Source: Blautia sp. BIOML-A1
GTDB taxonomy: Bacteria; Bacillota; Clostridia; Lachnospirales; Lachnospiraceae
DNA: 64,000 bases
Reading direction: 5' to 3'
Assembly: GCF_009883055.1 (NCBI RefSeq)
Contig: NZ_WWVR01000020.1
Location: 1 to 64,000, forward strand
Shown: piece by piece, positions 56,058 through 64,000 of the stretch
Layout: every line of letters starts with the position of its first letter
How positions within the stretch are numbered: position 1 is the first letter of the stretch
Notes under the pieces: generated by a model
The model's input: the letters and a program-made list of their open reading frames with translations, nothing else
Database searches by the model: none
What the model was told of the DNA's origin: nothing
Position numbers and translations under genes: made by a program

Positions 56058-56663
56058 ATGGAAATTGTTTGTTTAGACCTTGAAGGCGTACTGGTACCTG
56101 AAATCTGGATTGCATTCGCAGAAGAAACCGGTATTCCGGAACTGAAGAGAACAACAAGAGATGAGCCGGATTACGATAAATTAATGAAATACCGTCTCAA
56201 CATTTTGAAAGAGCACAATCTTGGACTGAAAGAAATTCAGGAAACAATTTCCAGGATTGATCCGCTTCCGGGTGCAAAAGAATTCCTCGACAAACTCAGA
56301 GAATTAACACAGGTAATCATCATCAGTGATACCTTCTCTCAGTTTGCAGGTCCTCTGATGAAGAAACTCGGCTATCCGACAATCTTCTGCAATTCCCTTG
56401 TTGTCGCAGATAACGGTGAAATCACCGATTTCAAGATGCGCTGCGAAAAATCCAAATACACAACCGTCAAAGCTCTGCAGTCTATCGGATATGACACCAT
56501 CGCCAGCGGTGACAGCCACAACGACCTCGGCATGATCCAGGCAAGCAAGGCAGGATTCCTGTTCAAGAGCACAGATGCCATCAAATCCGAATATCCGGAA
56601 ATCCCGGCATATGAGACATATGACGAACTCTACAATGCAATTAAAGAAGTGATTGAAGGATAA
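56058..56663 (+). CDS. thrH: ThrH-like phosphoserine phosphatase/homoserine phosphotransferase
   Basis: 201 residues, HAD superfamily. Motif I is CLDLEGVLVPE (Asp7 nucleophile, Glu9), motif II is VIIISDTFSQF, motif III/IV is SGDSHNDLGMI. The DLE form and ETGIPELKRTTRDEPDYDKLMKYRL in the cap are typical of ThrH rather than SerB. It would dephosphorylate phosphoserine for serine synthesis. CGGAGG lies before the ATG. Confidence 0.92.
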   Translation: MEIVCLDLEGVLVPEIWIAFAEETGIPELKRTTRDEPDYDKLMKYRLNILKEHNLGLKEIQETISRIDPLPGAKEFLDKLRELTQVIIISDTFSQFAGPLMKKLGYPTIFCNSLVVADNGEITDFKMRCEKSKYTTVKALQSIGYDTIASGDSHNDLGMIQASKAGFLFKSTDAIKSEYPEIPAYETYDELYNAIKEVIEG

Positions 56664-56691
56664 TTTTTCTAATTCCATTTTTAACCAAAAA

Positions 56692-56748
56692 ACTCCCTGG
56701 CATTTCAGTTCCTTTTATGAAAAATAAGGTTCTGAATCGTCAGGGAGT
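56692..56748. terminator. Terminator between thrH and tRNA-Gly
   Basis: ACTCCCTG (56692-56699) pairs with CAGGGAGT (56741-56748), extended by CAG/CTG pairs; T runs on both sides make it bidirectional. Confidence 0.8.
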
Positions 56749-56766
56749 ATTTTATTGTAGCAAAAA

Positions 56767-56837
56767 AGCGGGTGATGGGAATCGAACCCACGTATCCAGC
56801 TTGGAAGGCTGGTGTTCTACCATTGAACTACACCCGC
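56767..56837 (-). tRNA. tRNA-Gly (UCC anticodon)
   Basis: 71 bases on the minus strand with a complete cloverleaf: acceptor GCGGGTG/CACCCGC, D-arm GTTCAATGGTAGAAC, anticodon arm CCAGCCTTCCAAGCTGG with TCC in the loop, T-arm GTGGGTTCGATTCCCAT, discriminator T. CCA is not encoded. A T run follows. Confidence 0.97.
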
Positions 56838-56928
56838 ATCTGTAATGCATTTACTATAATATCATATTTTCCAGAAAATGCAAGCAGATTTTTAAAATTT
56901 TTTATATTTTTGTATTTATATATATTGT

Positions 56929-58677
56929 TTATTCTTTTAACTCCTGTGTATGGACCAGAGAAGCATAGATACCAGCCTCCCTCATCAGCTCCTCATGTGT
57001 TCCTTTTTCCACGATCTGACCCTGCTCGATCACCACAATCTTATCCGCATTTTTTACTGTAGAAAGTCTGTGAGCAATAATGATCGTTGTCCTTCCGACC
57101 GCAAGCTTTTCGAAGGTTTCCTGAATCTTTGCCTCTGTCACACTGTCAAGTGCTGAGGTTGCCTCATCAAGAATAAGCACCGGCGGATTTTTGAGAAAAA
57201 TACGTGCAATTGAAATCCTCTGTTTCTGCCCTCCGGAAAGGAGTGCTCCTCTCTCTCCGACATTCGTATCAAACCCTTTTGGCATCTCCATGATGTCATC
57301 GTAGATTTCTGCCATCTTTGCGGCTCTGATGATCTCATCCATCGTTGCATCCAGCTTTCCATATCGGATATTTTCTGCAATACTGTCCGCAAAAAGAAAT
57401 ACCTCCTGCTGCACAACACCAATGTTTCTGTGCAGAGATTCCTGCGTTGCTTTCCTTACATCCATACCATCAATTGAAATACTGCCCTCTGTAACATCAT
57501 AGAATCTCGGGATCAGCTGACTGAGTGTTGTCTTTCCTCCGCCTGATGAGCCGACAAAAGCAATCGTTTCACCTGGTTTAATATGAAGAGAAACATCCTG
57601 AAGCACATCCTGATCTCCTTCATAGGCAAACCCGACATGTTCAATATCAATTCTTCCCTCCACATTCTGAAGCTCATCTGCATCCGGATCATCCTTCAAA
57701 GCCGGTTCTGTACGCATCAGCTGCACAAATCTGTGAAGACTGGCCGTTCCGTTTGCAATCAGTTCCACCGTTGTCGAAAGCTTCCTTACCGGATTCACAA
57801 ATGTAGAAACATACAGGCTGAATGTGATCAGATCAATGATATTCAGCTGCTCTGACATGATCAGTGCACCGCCAACTGCAATCACGATCACAGAAAGAAT
57901 GCACATAAAAAATTCCATCACCGAATTAAAAAGTGCCATTGCCCTGTAAAAATCCGCCTTGGAATCACGATAACTCAGATTCGCGGAGTCGAATTTATTA
58001 AGTTCCTTTTCCTCGTTTGCAAAAGCCTTCGCTGTACGAAGTCCGGAAAGTCCGGATTCAAAATCTGTATTGATAGATGCCATCTCTTTTTTGACATTAC
58101 GCGAAGCATTCTGCATAGAGAAACGACATTTCCACACAACCAGCAAAAAAATCGGAATCGTCACTGCGATCACCAGTGCCAGTTTCCACTGAATCGTAAA
58201 CATAATGATCAGCGCACCAATGATCGTCACTGTCGATATAAAAATATCCTCCGGTGCGTGATGTGCAAATTCCGTAATGTCAAAAAGCTCCGATGTGAGC
58301 TGACTCATCAGCTGCCCCACACGGGCATTGTCAAAATATGCATAACTCAGTTCCTGAATGTGCTGAAACAGATCATGCCGGAAATCCGTCTCCACCCGCA
58401 CACCAAACGTATGTCCCCAGTAAGTAATAATATAGGTAAAAACTGACCGCAGGATATACGCACAGAACACAACGACCATTACCGTCCAGAATGTCCTCCA
58501 CGCATTATCCGGCAGCAGCTTGTACATACACCACCTGGAAATAAACGGAAATGCCAGATCTATTACTGCTATTGCCAGAGCACATACCATATCCAGCAAA
58601 AACAGCTTCCTGTGTGGTTTAAAATATGACAGGAATATCTGCATCTCACTTTTGTTTTTAAAATCTTTCTGGTTCAT
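56929..58677 (-). CDS. ABC exporter, fused membrane and ATPase domains
   Basis: 582 residues. Residues 1-320 form the six-span ABC transmembrane domain; the C-terminal ATPase carries Walker A GSSGGGKTT, Q-loop VQQEVFLFADSI, signature LSGGQKQR, Walker B PVLILDEATSALD and the switch His in IIAHRLSTV. It is a half-transporter (MsbA/LmrA-like) that should work as a homodimer, as no partner is adjacent. Substrate is unknown. Confidence 0.92.
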   Translation of the reverse strand: MNQKDFKNKSEMQIFLSYFKPHRKLFLLDMVCALAIAVIDLAFPFISRWCMYKLLPDNAWRTFWTVMVVVFCAYILRSVFTYIITYWGHTFGVRVETDFRHDLFQHIQELSYAYFDNARVGQLMSQLTSELFDITEFAHHAPEDIFISTVTIIGALIIMFTIQWKLALVIAVTIPIFLLVVWKCRFSMQNASRNVKKEMASINTDFESGLSGLRTAKAFANEEKELNKFDSANLSYRDSKADFYRAMALFNSVMEFFMCILSVIVIAVGGALIMSEQLNIIDLITFSLYVSTFVNPVRKLSTTVELIANGTASLHRFVQLMRTEPALKDDPDADELQNVEGRIDIEHVGFAYEGDQDVLQDVSLHIKPGETIAFVGSSGGGKTTLSQLIPRFYDVTEGSISIDGMDVRKATQESLHRNIGVVQQEVFLFADSIAENIRYGKLDATMDEIIRAAKMAEIYDDIMEMPKGFDTNVGERGALLSGGQKQRISIARIFLKNPPVLILDEATSALDSVTEAKIQETFEKLAVGRTTIIIAHRLSTVKNADKIVVIEQGQIVEKGTHEELMREAGIYASLVHTQELKE

Positions 58678-59002
58678 TTCTTATTGCTCCTGATTCTTAT
58701 TTATTCTCTTATTTTAGCATAAATTCAAGTCGAACGCACGTAAAGATTTGATACGTGATTCTGGTCAGCATAAGCTATTGAAATATTTTAAATTTGGTGT
58801 TACAATTTGTCACATTATTATAAAGCATTTTATTTACAATCAAACATTTCACGGTTATCAATTAATATTTTAGGAGACGATCATTATTAAAAAAGCCGAA
58901 GAAAAAACGATTTCTGCCAGTGTCAGCGTCCATACCGATCCCGGTGCTGTAGGCATTGGTATCAGTTTCAGATAGAATATCACAGAAAGGATCAAATATA
59001 CC
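58678..59002. other. 325-base gap with a possible tiny frame
   Basis: Upstream of the DegV gene. A short frame ends at 58975 (30 codons, including KKAEEKTISASVSVHTDPGA) behind TAGGAG, but its only possible starts are ATC or ATT. No RNA gene or terminator was recognised in the remainder, which is AT-rich and must hold the promoters of the divergent ABC exporter and degV genes. Confidence 0.35.
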
Positions 59003-59902
59003 ATGTTTCAGATTTTTGTTGACTCCGCAGCCAATCTTCCGGCTGTGACCGCTAAAAAATATAATATTCATGTAATTTCTTTTGTGAATCTGATTTCCGG
59101 AAAAGAAGTTACCTGCTACAACCCTGATCTTTCACCTGAAGAAGAACGCGAAAAAGGCAAAGAATATTATGATGCCATGCGCAAAGGCTGTGAGATCAAG
59201 ACAGGTCTGATAAGCACTGCGACCTTTGAAGAAAAATTCCAGAAAGCCTTCGATGCTGATCAGGATGTCCTGTATTTGTCCTTAAGCAAAAATATCAGTG
59301 GAAATTTCAATTCTGCAAGATTAGCGGCTGAGGAATTATTAAGCCAGAACACAACCGGCCGCAAAATACGACTGATAGATTCTCTCAACGCATCTCTTGC
59401 TCAGGGACTTCTTGCCATCTATGCAAGTATCATGCGTGACAAAGGCATGTCCGTCGATGAAGTCGCCGATTCTATAGAACCCCTTGTCGGCAAGATGAAT
59501 GGTGTCTTTACTGTCGGAGATCTTAAATACCTTTCCCGCACCGGACGTATCAAGGGAAGTATAGCCACTATCGGAAATGTTCTCAAAATCAAGCCTATTC
59601 TCAGAGGAAACAAAGATGGCTATATTGTAACTTATAAAAATGTCCGTGGACGTAAAGCAGCCCTGAATACTCTGATCAATCTGGTTTGTGATAATATTAT
59701 AAAACCTGAAGAACAGATCATCGGTATTGCACATGCCGACGCTTACGAAGATTCTCTTTATATCATGGATAAAATAAGAGAAAAAATCAACGTACGTGAT
59801 TTTATCAACACATCTTACGACTTCTGCACCGGAAGTCATGTTGGTCCTGATACAATTGCCCTTTTCTTTATCGGCAAAGACAGAGAACTGGCCCAGTCAT
59901 AA
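59003..59902 (+). CDS. DegV-family fatty-acid-binding protein
   Basis: 299 residues. It begins FQIFVDSAANLPA and contains the family signatures KTGLISTATFEEKFQ, LSLSKNISGNFNSA, DSLNASLAQGLLA and GDLKYLSRTGRI. DegV proteins bind a fatty acid; FakB members present it to the kinase FakA for phospholipid synthesis. Whether this is a FakB cannot be said, as no fakA is in the window. AAAGGA precedes the ATG. Confidence 0.9.
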   Translation: MFQIFVDSAANLPAVTAKKYNIHVISFVNLISGKEVTCYNPDLSPEEEREKGKEYYDAMRKGCEIKTGLISTATFEEKFQKAFDADQDVLYLSLSKNISGNFNSARLAAEELLSQNTTGRKIRLIDSLNASLAQGLLAIYASIMRDKGMSVDEVADSIEPLVGKMNGVFTVGDLKYLSRTGRIKGSIATIGNVLKIKPILRGNKDGYIVTYKNVRGRKAALNTLINLVCDNIIKPEEQIIGIAHADAYEDSLYIMDKIREKINVRDFINTSYDFCTGSHVGPDTIALFFIGKDRELAQS

Positions 59903-59918
59903 TTCTTCACACAAAAAG

Positions 59919-59942
59919 GCCGGGATCCGAAAGGATCCCGGC
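59919..59942. terminator. Bidirectional terminator
   Basis: GCCGGGATCC-GAAA-GGATCCCGGC, a perfect ten-base stem with a stable GAAA loop, and AAAAA before it (T run on the minus strand). It ends degV and formerly the hsp20 gene on the other strand. Confidence 0.85.
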
Positions 59943-59972
59943 TATATATATGGGGAAAATAAGCAATGGAAG

Positions 59973-60080
59973 TTAACCTTCAATTGCGATATAACCATCT
60001 TTTTCTTCAACGACTTTCGGTGCTTTCTTCGGAACAGAAAGTTTCAGAATGTCATCTTCAATTTCAATATAATTTTTGTC
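59973..60080 (-). pseudogene. 3' fragment of an hsp20 small heat-shock gene
   Basis: After the GH32 stop codon, the same frame continues as DKNYIEIEDDILKLSVPKK then APKVVEEKDGYIAIEG and a TAA. The LKLSVPKK stretch and the IAIEG end are the conserved C-terminal beta-strand and tail of Hsp20/alpha-crystallin proteins in Lachnospiraceae. No start or N-terminal domain remains, so this is a remnant of about 35 codons left when the GH32 locus was joined here. Its terminator at 59919-59942 is intact. Confidence 0.75.
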
Positions 60081-61565
60081 CTAAACCAAATTATATTTCA
60101 CTATATCGATTTTAGCTGCACCTTCAGCAAAGAATGAAATTCCTTTTGCCTCTTGTTCTGTAAATATAACAGCAGACATAACCTGCTCACCGTCATTAAT
60201 AAATATTTCAGCACTGAATCTATCCAAGATCACACGAAGCTTTAATTCATTGGCATCGCCATTTACCAGACACCTTCTCTGATGAACTAATGCTCGTTCG
60301 GTTCCTGAAAATTTTCTGTCAATTTTCAGGACAGACTCATCCGGGCGGAAACTTAATTCTGTATAAAACTTCTCATTTTGTGCAAAACGTAATACAAATT
60401 TCTTATACACATTTTCTTTATCTTCCGGACGTATCACAAGTTCCATATCTATAGTTCGTCCTTCGATTTTGTCTAATGTGATCGCATCATTATCTATTAC
60501 TACATCGTTGTACTCAACTCTGTCTTTACGCATTGCATCGAGTTCTTTGATCGGAGTCTGATAAAGTCTTCCGTTTTTCACAGACACTTCTCTCGGCAGA
60601 CTCATTTGCGCAAACCATTTTGAGTCATTACAACGATGGGCAGTCGTATCCCAGTTCTGCATCCAGGCAATCATAATTCTACGGCCATCCGGTGCAAGCA
60701 AAGTCTGCATTGCATAATAATCCATTCCATAATCGACGCTTTGTACTGTCTCTTCTTTTAAGGTATGTGTCTCCGGATCCATCTCTCCGATGATACATAA
60801 GGTCCCATTTCCATTATGGAACTCCAGTCCTTCCGGCAACATGTCCTGTGGACTTGTCAGAAGAACATGTTTTCCATCTAATTCAAAAAAGTCCGGACAC
60901 TCCCACATCTTTCCATAACGTTTTTTATTTTCTGCCAGTACACTGACAAATTCCCATTCAAATCCATCTGCACTTTTATAAAGAAGAATCTGTCCACTTC
61001 CATCTGCCGGACGGCTTCCGATCACACAATAGAAGTAGCCATCTTTTTCTTTCCAGATCTTTGGATCCCGAAAATCCACTTTACTTGCACCTTCTGGCAG
61101 ATCTTTGGCTGTCAGAACCGGATTCTTTTCATATTTCTTATAATTTTTTCCATCTCCAACAGCCACTGCCTGTGTCTGAATATCCCTTGCCGTTCCATCT
61201 TCAAGCGTCTCCTGATCTACAGCAGTATAAATCAGCAGCTGTCTGCCGTCGTCCAGTTCTATTGCACTTCCTGAAAAACATCCTATCTTATCATAATCTT
61301 CATCCGGTGCCAGAGCTGCCGGAAGATATTCCCAGTGGAGCAGATCTTTACTTACCACATGTCCCCAGTGCATACTGTTCCAGTGTGTATCATATGGATT
61401 ATACTGATAAAACAAATGATACTCTCCCTGATAACAGGAAAAACCATTTGGATCATTCATCCATCCAACATATGGACTCACATGAAAAGCCGGTCGATCC
61501 TCTGCTTTTATCTGCAGCCCCTGTTCAACTTCATATTTTCTAGCCTTTTCTAACATCTCACTCAT
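60081..61565 (-). CDS. GH32 beta-fructofuranosidase / sucrose-6-phosphate hydrolase
   Basis: 494 residues, no signal peptide, so cytoplasmic. GH32 motifs are WMNDPNG (Asp38 nucleophile), FRDPKIW (transition-state Asp) and WECPDFF (acid/base Glu), in the five-bladed propeller, followed by a C-terminal beta-sandwich. It cleaves sucrose, sucrose-6-phosphate or short fructans. The start at 61565 follows CAGGAGA; an earlier GTG at 61604 overlaps the upstream gene. It is co-directional with an ABC lipoprotein and permease, so the substrate is probably imported by ABC transport without phosphorylation. Confidence 0.93.
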   Translation of the reverse strand: MSEMLEKARKYEVEQGLQIKAEDRPAFHVSPYVGWMNDPNGFSCYQGEYHLFYQYNPYDTHWNSMHWGHVVSKDLLHWEYLPAALAPDEDYDKIGCFSGSAIELDDGRQLLIYTAVDQETLEDGTARDIQTQAVAVGDGKNYKKYEKNPVLTAKDLPEGASKVDFRDPKIWKEKDGYFYCVIGSRPADGSGQILLYKSADGFEWEFVSVLAENKKRYGKMWECPDFFELDGKHVLLTSPQDMLPEGLEFHNGNGTLCIIGEMDPETHTLKEETVQSVDYGMDYYAMQTLLAPDGRRIMIAWMQNWDTTAHRCNDSKWFAQMSLPREVSVKNGRLYQTPIKELDAMRKDRVEYNDVVIDNDAITLDKIEGRTIDMELVIRPEDKENVYKKFVLRFAQNEKFYTELSFRPDESVLKIDRKFSGTERALVHQRRCLVNGDANELKLRVILDRFSAEIFINDGEQVMSAVIFTEQEAKGISFFAEGAAKIDIVKYNLV

Positions 61566-61590
61566 GCAAATTCTCCTGTTGTTTGTATCG

Positions 61591-63270
61591 TTATTTTTCT
61601 TCACTCAACGACTTCTGATACTCATCAAAGTATTTCTGTTTAATTGAAATATAATCAGAAAGTCCATACTGTTCCATTTTCTTCAGATAAGAATCCCACT
61701 CTTTTTCAATTCCGCCATTCAGGATCCAGTCTGCTTTCTTCTGTTCTGCATATTTTTTGATATCTGTATCATACTGAGATACTTTATTGGTGTCATCAAT
61801 GCTCATGAATACGTTTGGATAAACATATTTACTGTTCATATCCTGTAAATAAGTTTCATGCATATTGTCCAGACGCCATTTTGCATCCTCTGGCTGTGTT
61901 ACATAGACGTCATAATATTCATTCAGAACTGCAAGAGGACCATTTACAGATTGTGCTTCACGTACTTCTACCGGAGACTGATCCCCCAGATCCATATGTT
62001 TCAGCATTTCTCCACCCTCTTTATTTGTAGACAGTTCAAAAATGTTAAAGGAATCCTTCTCTCCATAAGTTCCCCAGTTATTCTGTGGTGACTGAAGTGG
62101 TGCATACATCTGATCGATCCATGCAGCAGCAAGTGCTGTGTTACGGCAGCTGGATGTAAGAACACATCTTCCACGATCATATCCACTTGTTTCACTGTTG
62201 TTCTGTCTTGTAATATTCCGCATACCATCTGGTCCTGTCAGAGCCGGCAGCATAACATAATCTTCATTATTATCAATATTGGCGATATCCCATGTAAAGC
62301 AGAGACCATAGCGGTGATTCTTTCCTTTGGCGACATAAGTAGACCACTCTTGTGTAAATGCTTCCGGGTCAACCAGATCCTCTGTTACAAGTTTATGTAA
62401 CCACTCAATTCCTTCTTTGTATCCTTCCTGAACGGTTGTATAAATAACTTTTCCTTCATCCGTTACAGCGAAATGATCTCCTGTATCTCCATAGCCTTCT
62501 CCAAATCCATTGAGCAGAATTGCCGGATCCTGGTCACCATTATTGATGATAAATGACATTGGAATCACAGCACCTTCAATTGAAAATTCTTTTTCAAGCT
62601 CTTCTGCATGATCACGGAATTGAATCAATACCTGTTCCAGTTCATCTGTTGTTGTCGGGATCTCAAGTCCTAGATAATCCAGCCATTTTTTATTAATATA
62701 CGGAATGTCTCCGATTGCCTGAATGGCTTCTTTTCCAGAACCAAGCTGTTCAATCCATGGGAAGGAATAAATATGTCCATCCGGTGCTGTACACATTGTC
62801 CTGTATTCTGGATATTTTTCAAACACTGCCTGTAAATTCGGCATATATTTATCTATCAGATTTTCCAGTGGAATGATGATTCCCTGTTTTGCATAACGCA
62901 GCAGATCATAATCGCTCATTCCAGCATTGAATAATCCATCTGGCAAATTTCCAAATTGTGCAAGCGCCAGATTCTTCTTATCAGAGAACTGATCCGATAC
63001 AAAACAAGTCCAGTCAATATGAACATTGGTCTGCTCTTCCATTCGCTGAAAAATTACTCGTTCATTCGGATCCTGTGTTGATGTAGCCGGTGCATTTGTA
63101 ATAAAGGAAAGCTCTGCAGTTTCCTTTAATGGAAACTGCACCTCTGATACAGGTGTACCCGGATCAATTTCAGCCTCAAGCTGCTGCTTTTTTCCACATC
63201 CTGCAACTCCCACCATCATCGTCAGGGACAGTACAATTGCAAGCAATGCATTTACTTTTCTTTTCTTCAT
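61591..63270 (-). CDS. ABC sugar-binding lipoprotein
   Basis: 559 residues. A lipoprotein signal (MKKRKVNALLAIVLSLTMMV with lipobox GVAGC, Cys25) is followed by an extracellular solute-binding family 1 domain of the LipO/YtcQ type, the usual partner of LplB/LplC permeases. Long length and aromatic content suggest binding of an oligosaccharide, here probably a fructo-oligosaccharide or sucrose given the GH32 gene 25 bases downstream. Confidence 0.9.
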   Translation of the reverse strand: MKKRKVNALLAIVLSLTMMVGVAGCGKKQQLEAEIDPGTPVSEVQFPLKETAELSFITNAPATSTQDPNERVIFQRMEEQTNVHIDWTCFVSDQFSDKKNLALAQFGNLPDGLFNAGMSDYDLLRYAKQGIIIPLENLIDKYMPNLQAVFEKYPEYRTMCTAPDGHIYSFPWIEQLGSGKEAIQAIGDIPYINKKWLDYLGLEIPTTTDELEQVLIQFRDHAEELEKEFSIEGAVIPMSFIINNGDQDPAILLNGFGEGYGDTGDHFAVTDEGKVIYTTVQEGYKEGIEWLHKLVTEDLVDPEAFTQEWSTYVAKGKNHRYGLCFTWDIANIDNNEDYVMLPALTGPDGMRNITRQNNSETSGYDRGRCVLTSSCRNTALAAAWIDQMYAPLQSPQNNWGTYGEKDSFNIFELSTNKEGGEMLKHMDLGDQSPVEVREAQSVNGPLAVLNEYYDVYVTQPEDAKWRLDNMHETYLQDMNSKYVYPNVFMSIDDTNKVSQYDTDIKKYAEQKKADWILNGGIEKEWDSYLKKMEQYGLSDYISIKQKYFDEYQKSLSEEK

Positions 63271-63291
63271 ATCTGTATCGTTCCTTTCTTA

Positions 63292-64000
63292 TTAGCCTTT
63301 TACCGATCCGACCATAATTCCTTCATCAAAGTATTTCTGGAAGAATGGGTACATTACTAACAGTGGTAAACTTGATACTACGATCGTTGCATATTTCAGC
63401 TGTTCTGCTACTTTTGCCATTTCTGCTGTACTCTGAATATCAGCGATCATTCCAGGCTGTGGTGTATTCTGTACCAGGATGGAACGGAGTACCAGCTGTA
63501 ATGGCTGAAGATTTGCATCATTCAGATAAATCATTGCATCGAAATAACTGTTCCACATTCCAACAAAAGACCAGAGTGCCAGTACTGCGATGATTGGCTT
63601 ACATACCGGAAGCATGATTTTAAAGAAATGCTGGATCTCATTTGCACCGTCAATCGCAGATGCTTCTCTTAATTCTGTCGGGATTGACTGATAATAAGTT
63701 CTGGCAAGAATCATATTCCATACATTAAATGCTCCTGGAATCAGGATTGCCCACACTGTATTAACCATGTGCAGCTGATTGATCAGGATAAATGTAGGAA
63801 TCATTCCACCACCAAAGAACATTGTGATCAGGAAAATAACATTGAAAAAGTCTCTTCCTACAAATTCCTTCTTTGACAGTGGATACGCAGCCAGTAATGT
63901 CACAAAAACAGAAATTACTGCAAATGCAAGTGAATACAGGAAGGAATTCAAAAATCCACGCCAGATCATTTCGTTCTCTAATACTCTTCGATATGCGTCT
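63292..64000 (-). CDS. ABC sugar permease, LplC-like (cut by window edge)
   Basis: At least 236 residues; the frame runs off the right edge without a start (DAYRRVLENEMIWRGFLNS precedes the first in-window ATG, matching the expected upstream sequence of LplC permeases). It has about five spans in view and the EAA loop EASAIDGANEIQHFFKIMLP that contacts the ATPase. It ends 21 bases before the lipoprotein gene. The C-terminus YFDEGIMVGSVKG is typical of the family. A second permease gene should lie beyond the edge. Confidence 0.9.
   Translation of the reverse strand, partial: DAYRRVLENEMIWRGFLNSFLYSLAFAVISVFVTLLAAYPLSKKEFVGRDFFNVIFLITMFFGGGMIPTFILINQLHMVNTVWAILIPGAFNVWNMILARTYYQSIPTELREASAIDGANEIQHFFKIMLPVCKPIIAVLALWSFVGMWNSYFDAMIYLNDANLQPLQLVLRSILVQNTPQPGMIADIQSTAEMAKVAEQLKYATIVVSSLPLLVMYPFFQKYFDEGIMVGSVKG

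Overview
The window reads as the chromosome of a low-to-moderate GC, endospore-forming member of the Clostridia, most likely a Lachnospiraceae gut bacterium (Blautia-like). This is inferred from spoIIID, the str and rplJL-rpoBC loci with clostridial-type proteins, many TTG/GTG starts, a FeoA-FeoB fusion and a GH32/LplC-type sugar locus. No sequence search was possible, so genus is a guess.

Layout. Positions 1-5355 form an AT-rich accessory flank: a MobC-like protein and an unusually short relaxase-like protein, an excisionase-like HTH protein, a secreted leucine-rich-repeat/Big2/Fn3 surface protein and an XRE regulator. About 5504-19333 is an integrated mobilizable element in the 3' end of tuf (EF-Tu). 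A 148-bp tuf tail plus terminator is present at both ends (5356-5503 and 19186-19333, 146/148 identical). The element carries tyrosine integrase, excisionase-like protein, XRE regulator, RepA-like ATPase, MobV relaxase and TnpV. Its cargo is a membrane-anchored MerR regulator with an ABC exporter and a textbook 19-bp-spacer MerR promoter, a probable type I toxin-antitoxin locus, a membrane XRE/DUF2007-like protein with two DUF3784-like proteins, and yjdF behind a probable yjdF (azaaromatic) riboswitch. An IS1202/ISNCY-type insertion sequence with a 28-bp target duplication sits inside it. No type IV secretion genes are seen, so the element would need a helper.

Positions 19280-37225 are the informational core, all on the minus strand: rplJ-rplL (with L10 leader), rpoB-rpoC, a kinase/phosphatase/unknown-protein cassette, then rpsL-rpsG-fusA-tuf. 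Near-consensus promoters are visible before rplJ, rpoB, rpsL and tuf.

Positions 37371-64000 are a mixed metabolic and envelope region. It holds two CDP-glycerol glycerophosphotransferase-like enzymes flanking an acyltransferase, a TSUP permease, GNAT, a CobD/HisC-like aminotransferase, spoIIID and an aldo/keto reductase. It continues with a four-motif ferredoxin, AlkD-like protein, RodA/FtsW, FeoAB, an A-type flavoprotein, an Lrp-aminotransferase pair, an EamA transporter, ThrH, tRNA-Gly, an ABC exporter and DegV. The last part is a fructan/sucrose locus (GH32 enzyme, lipoprotein, permease running off the edge) next to a fragment of an hsp20 gene. A family of short palindromic intergenic repeats based on GTAACTGTTCA is scattered through the non-mobile part.
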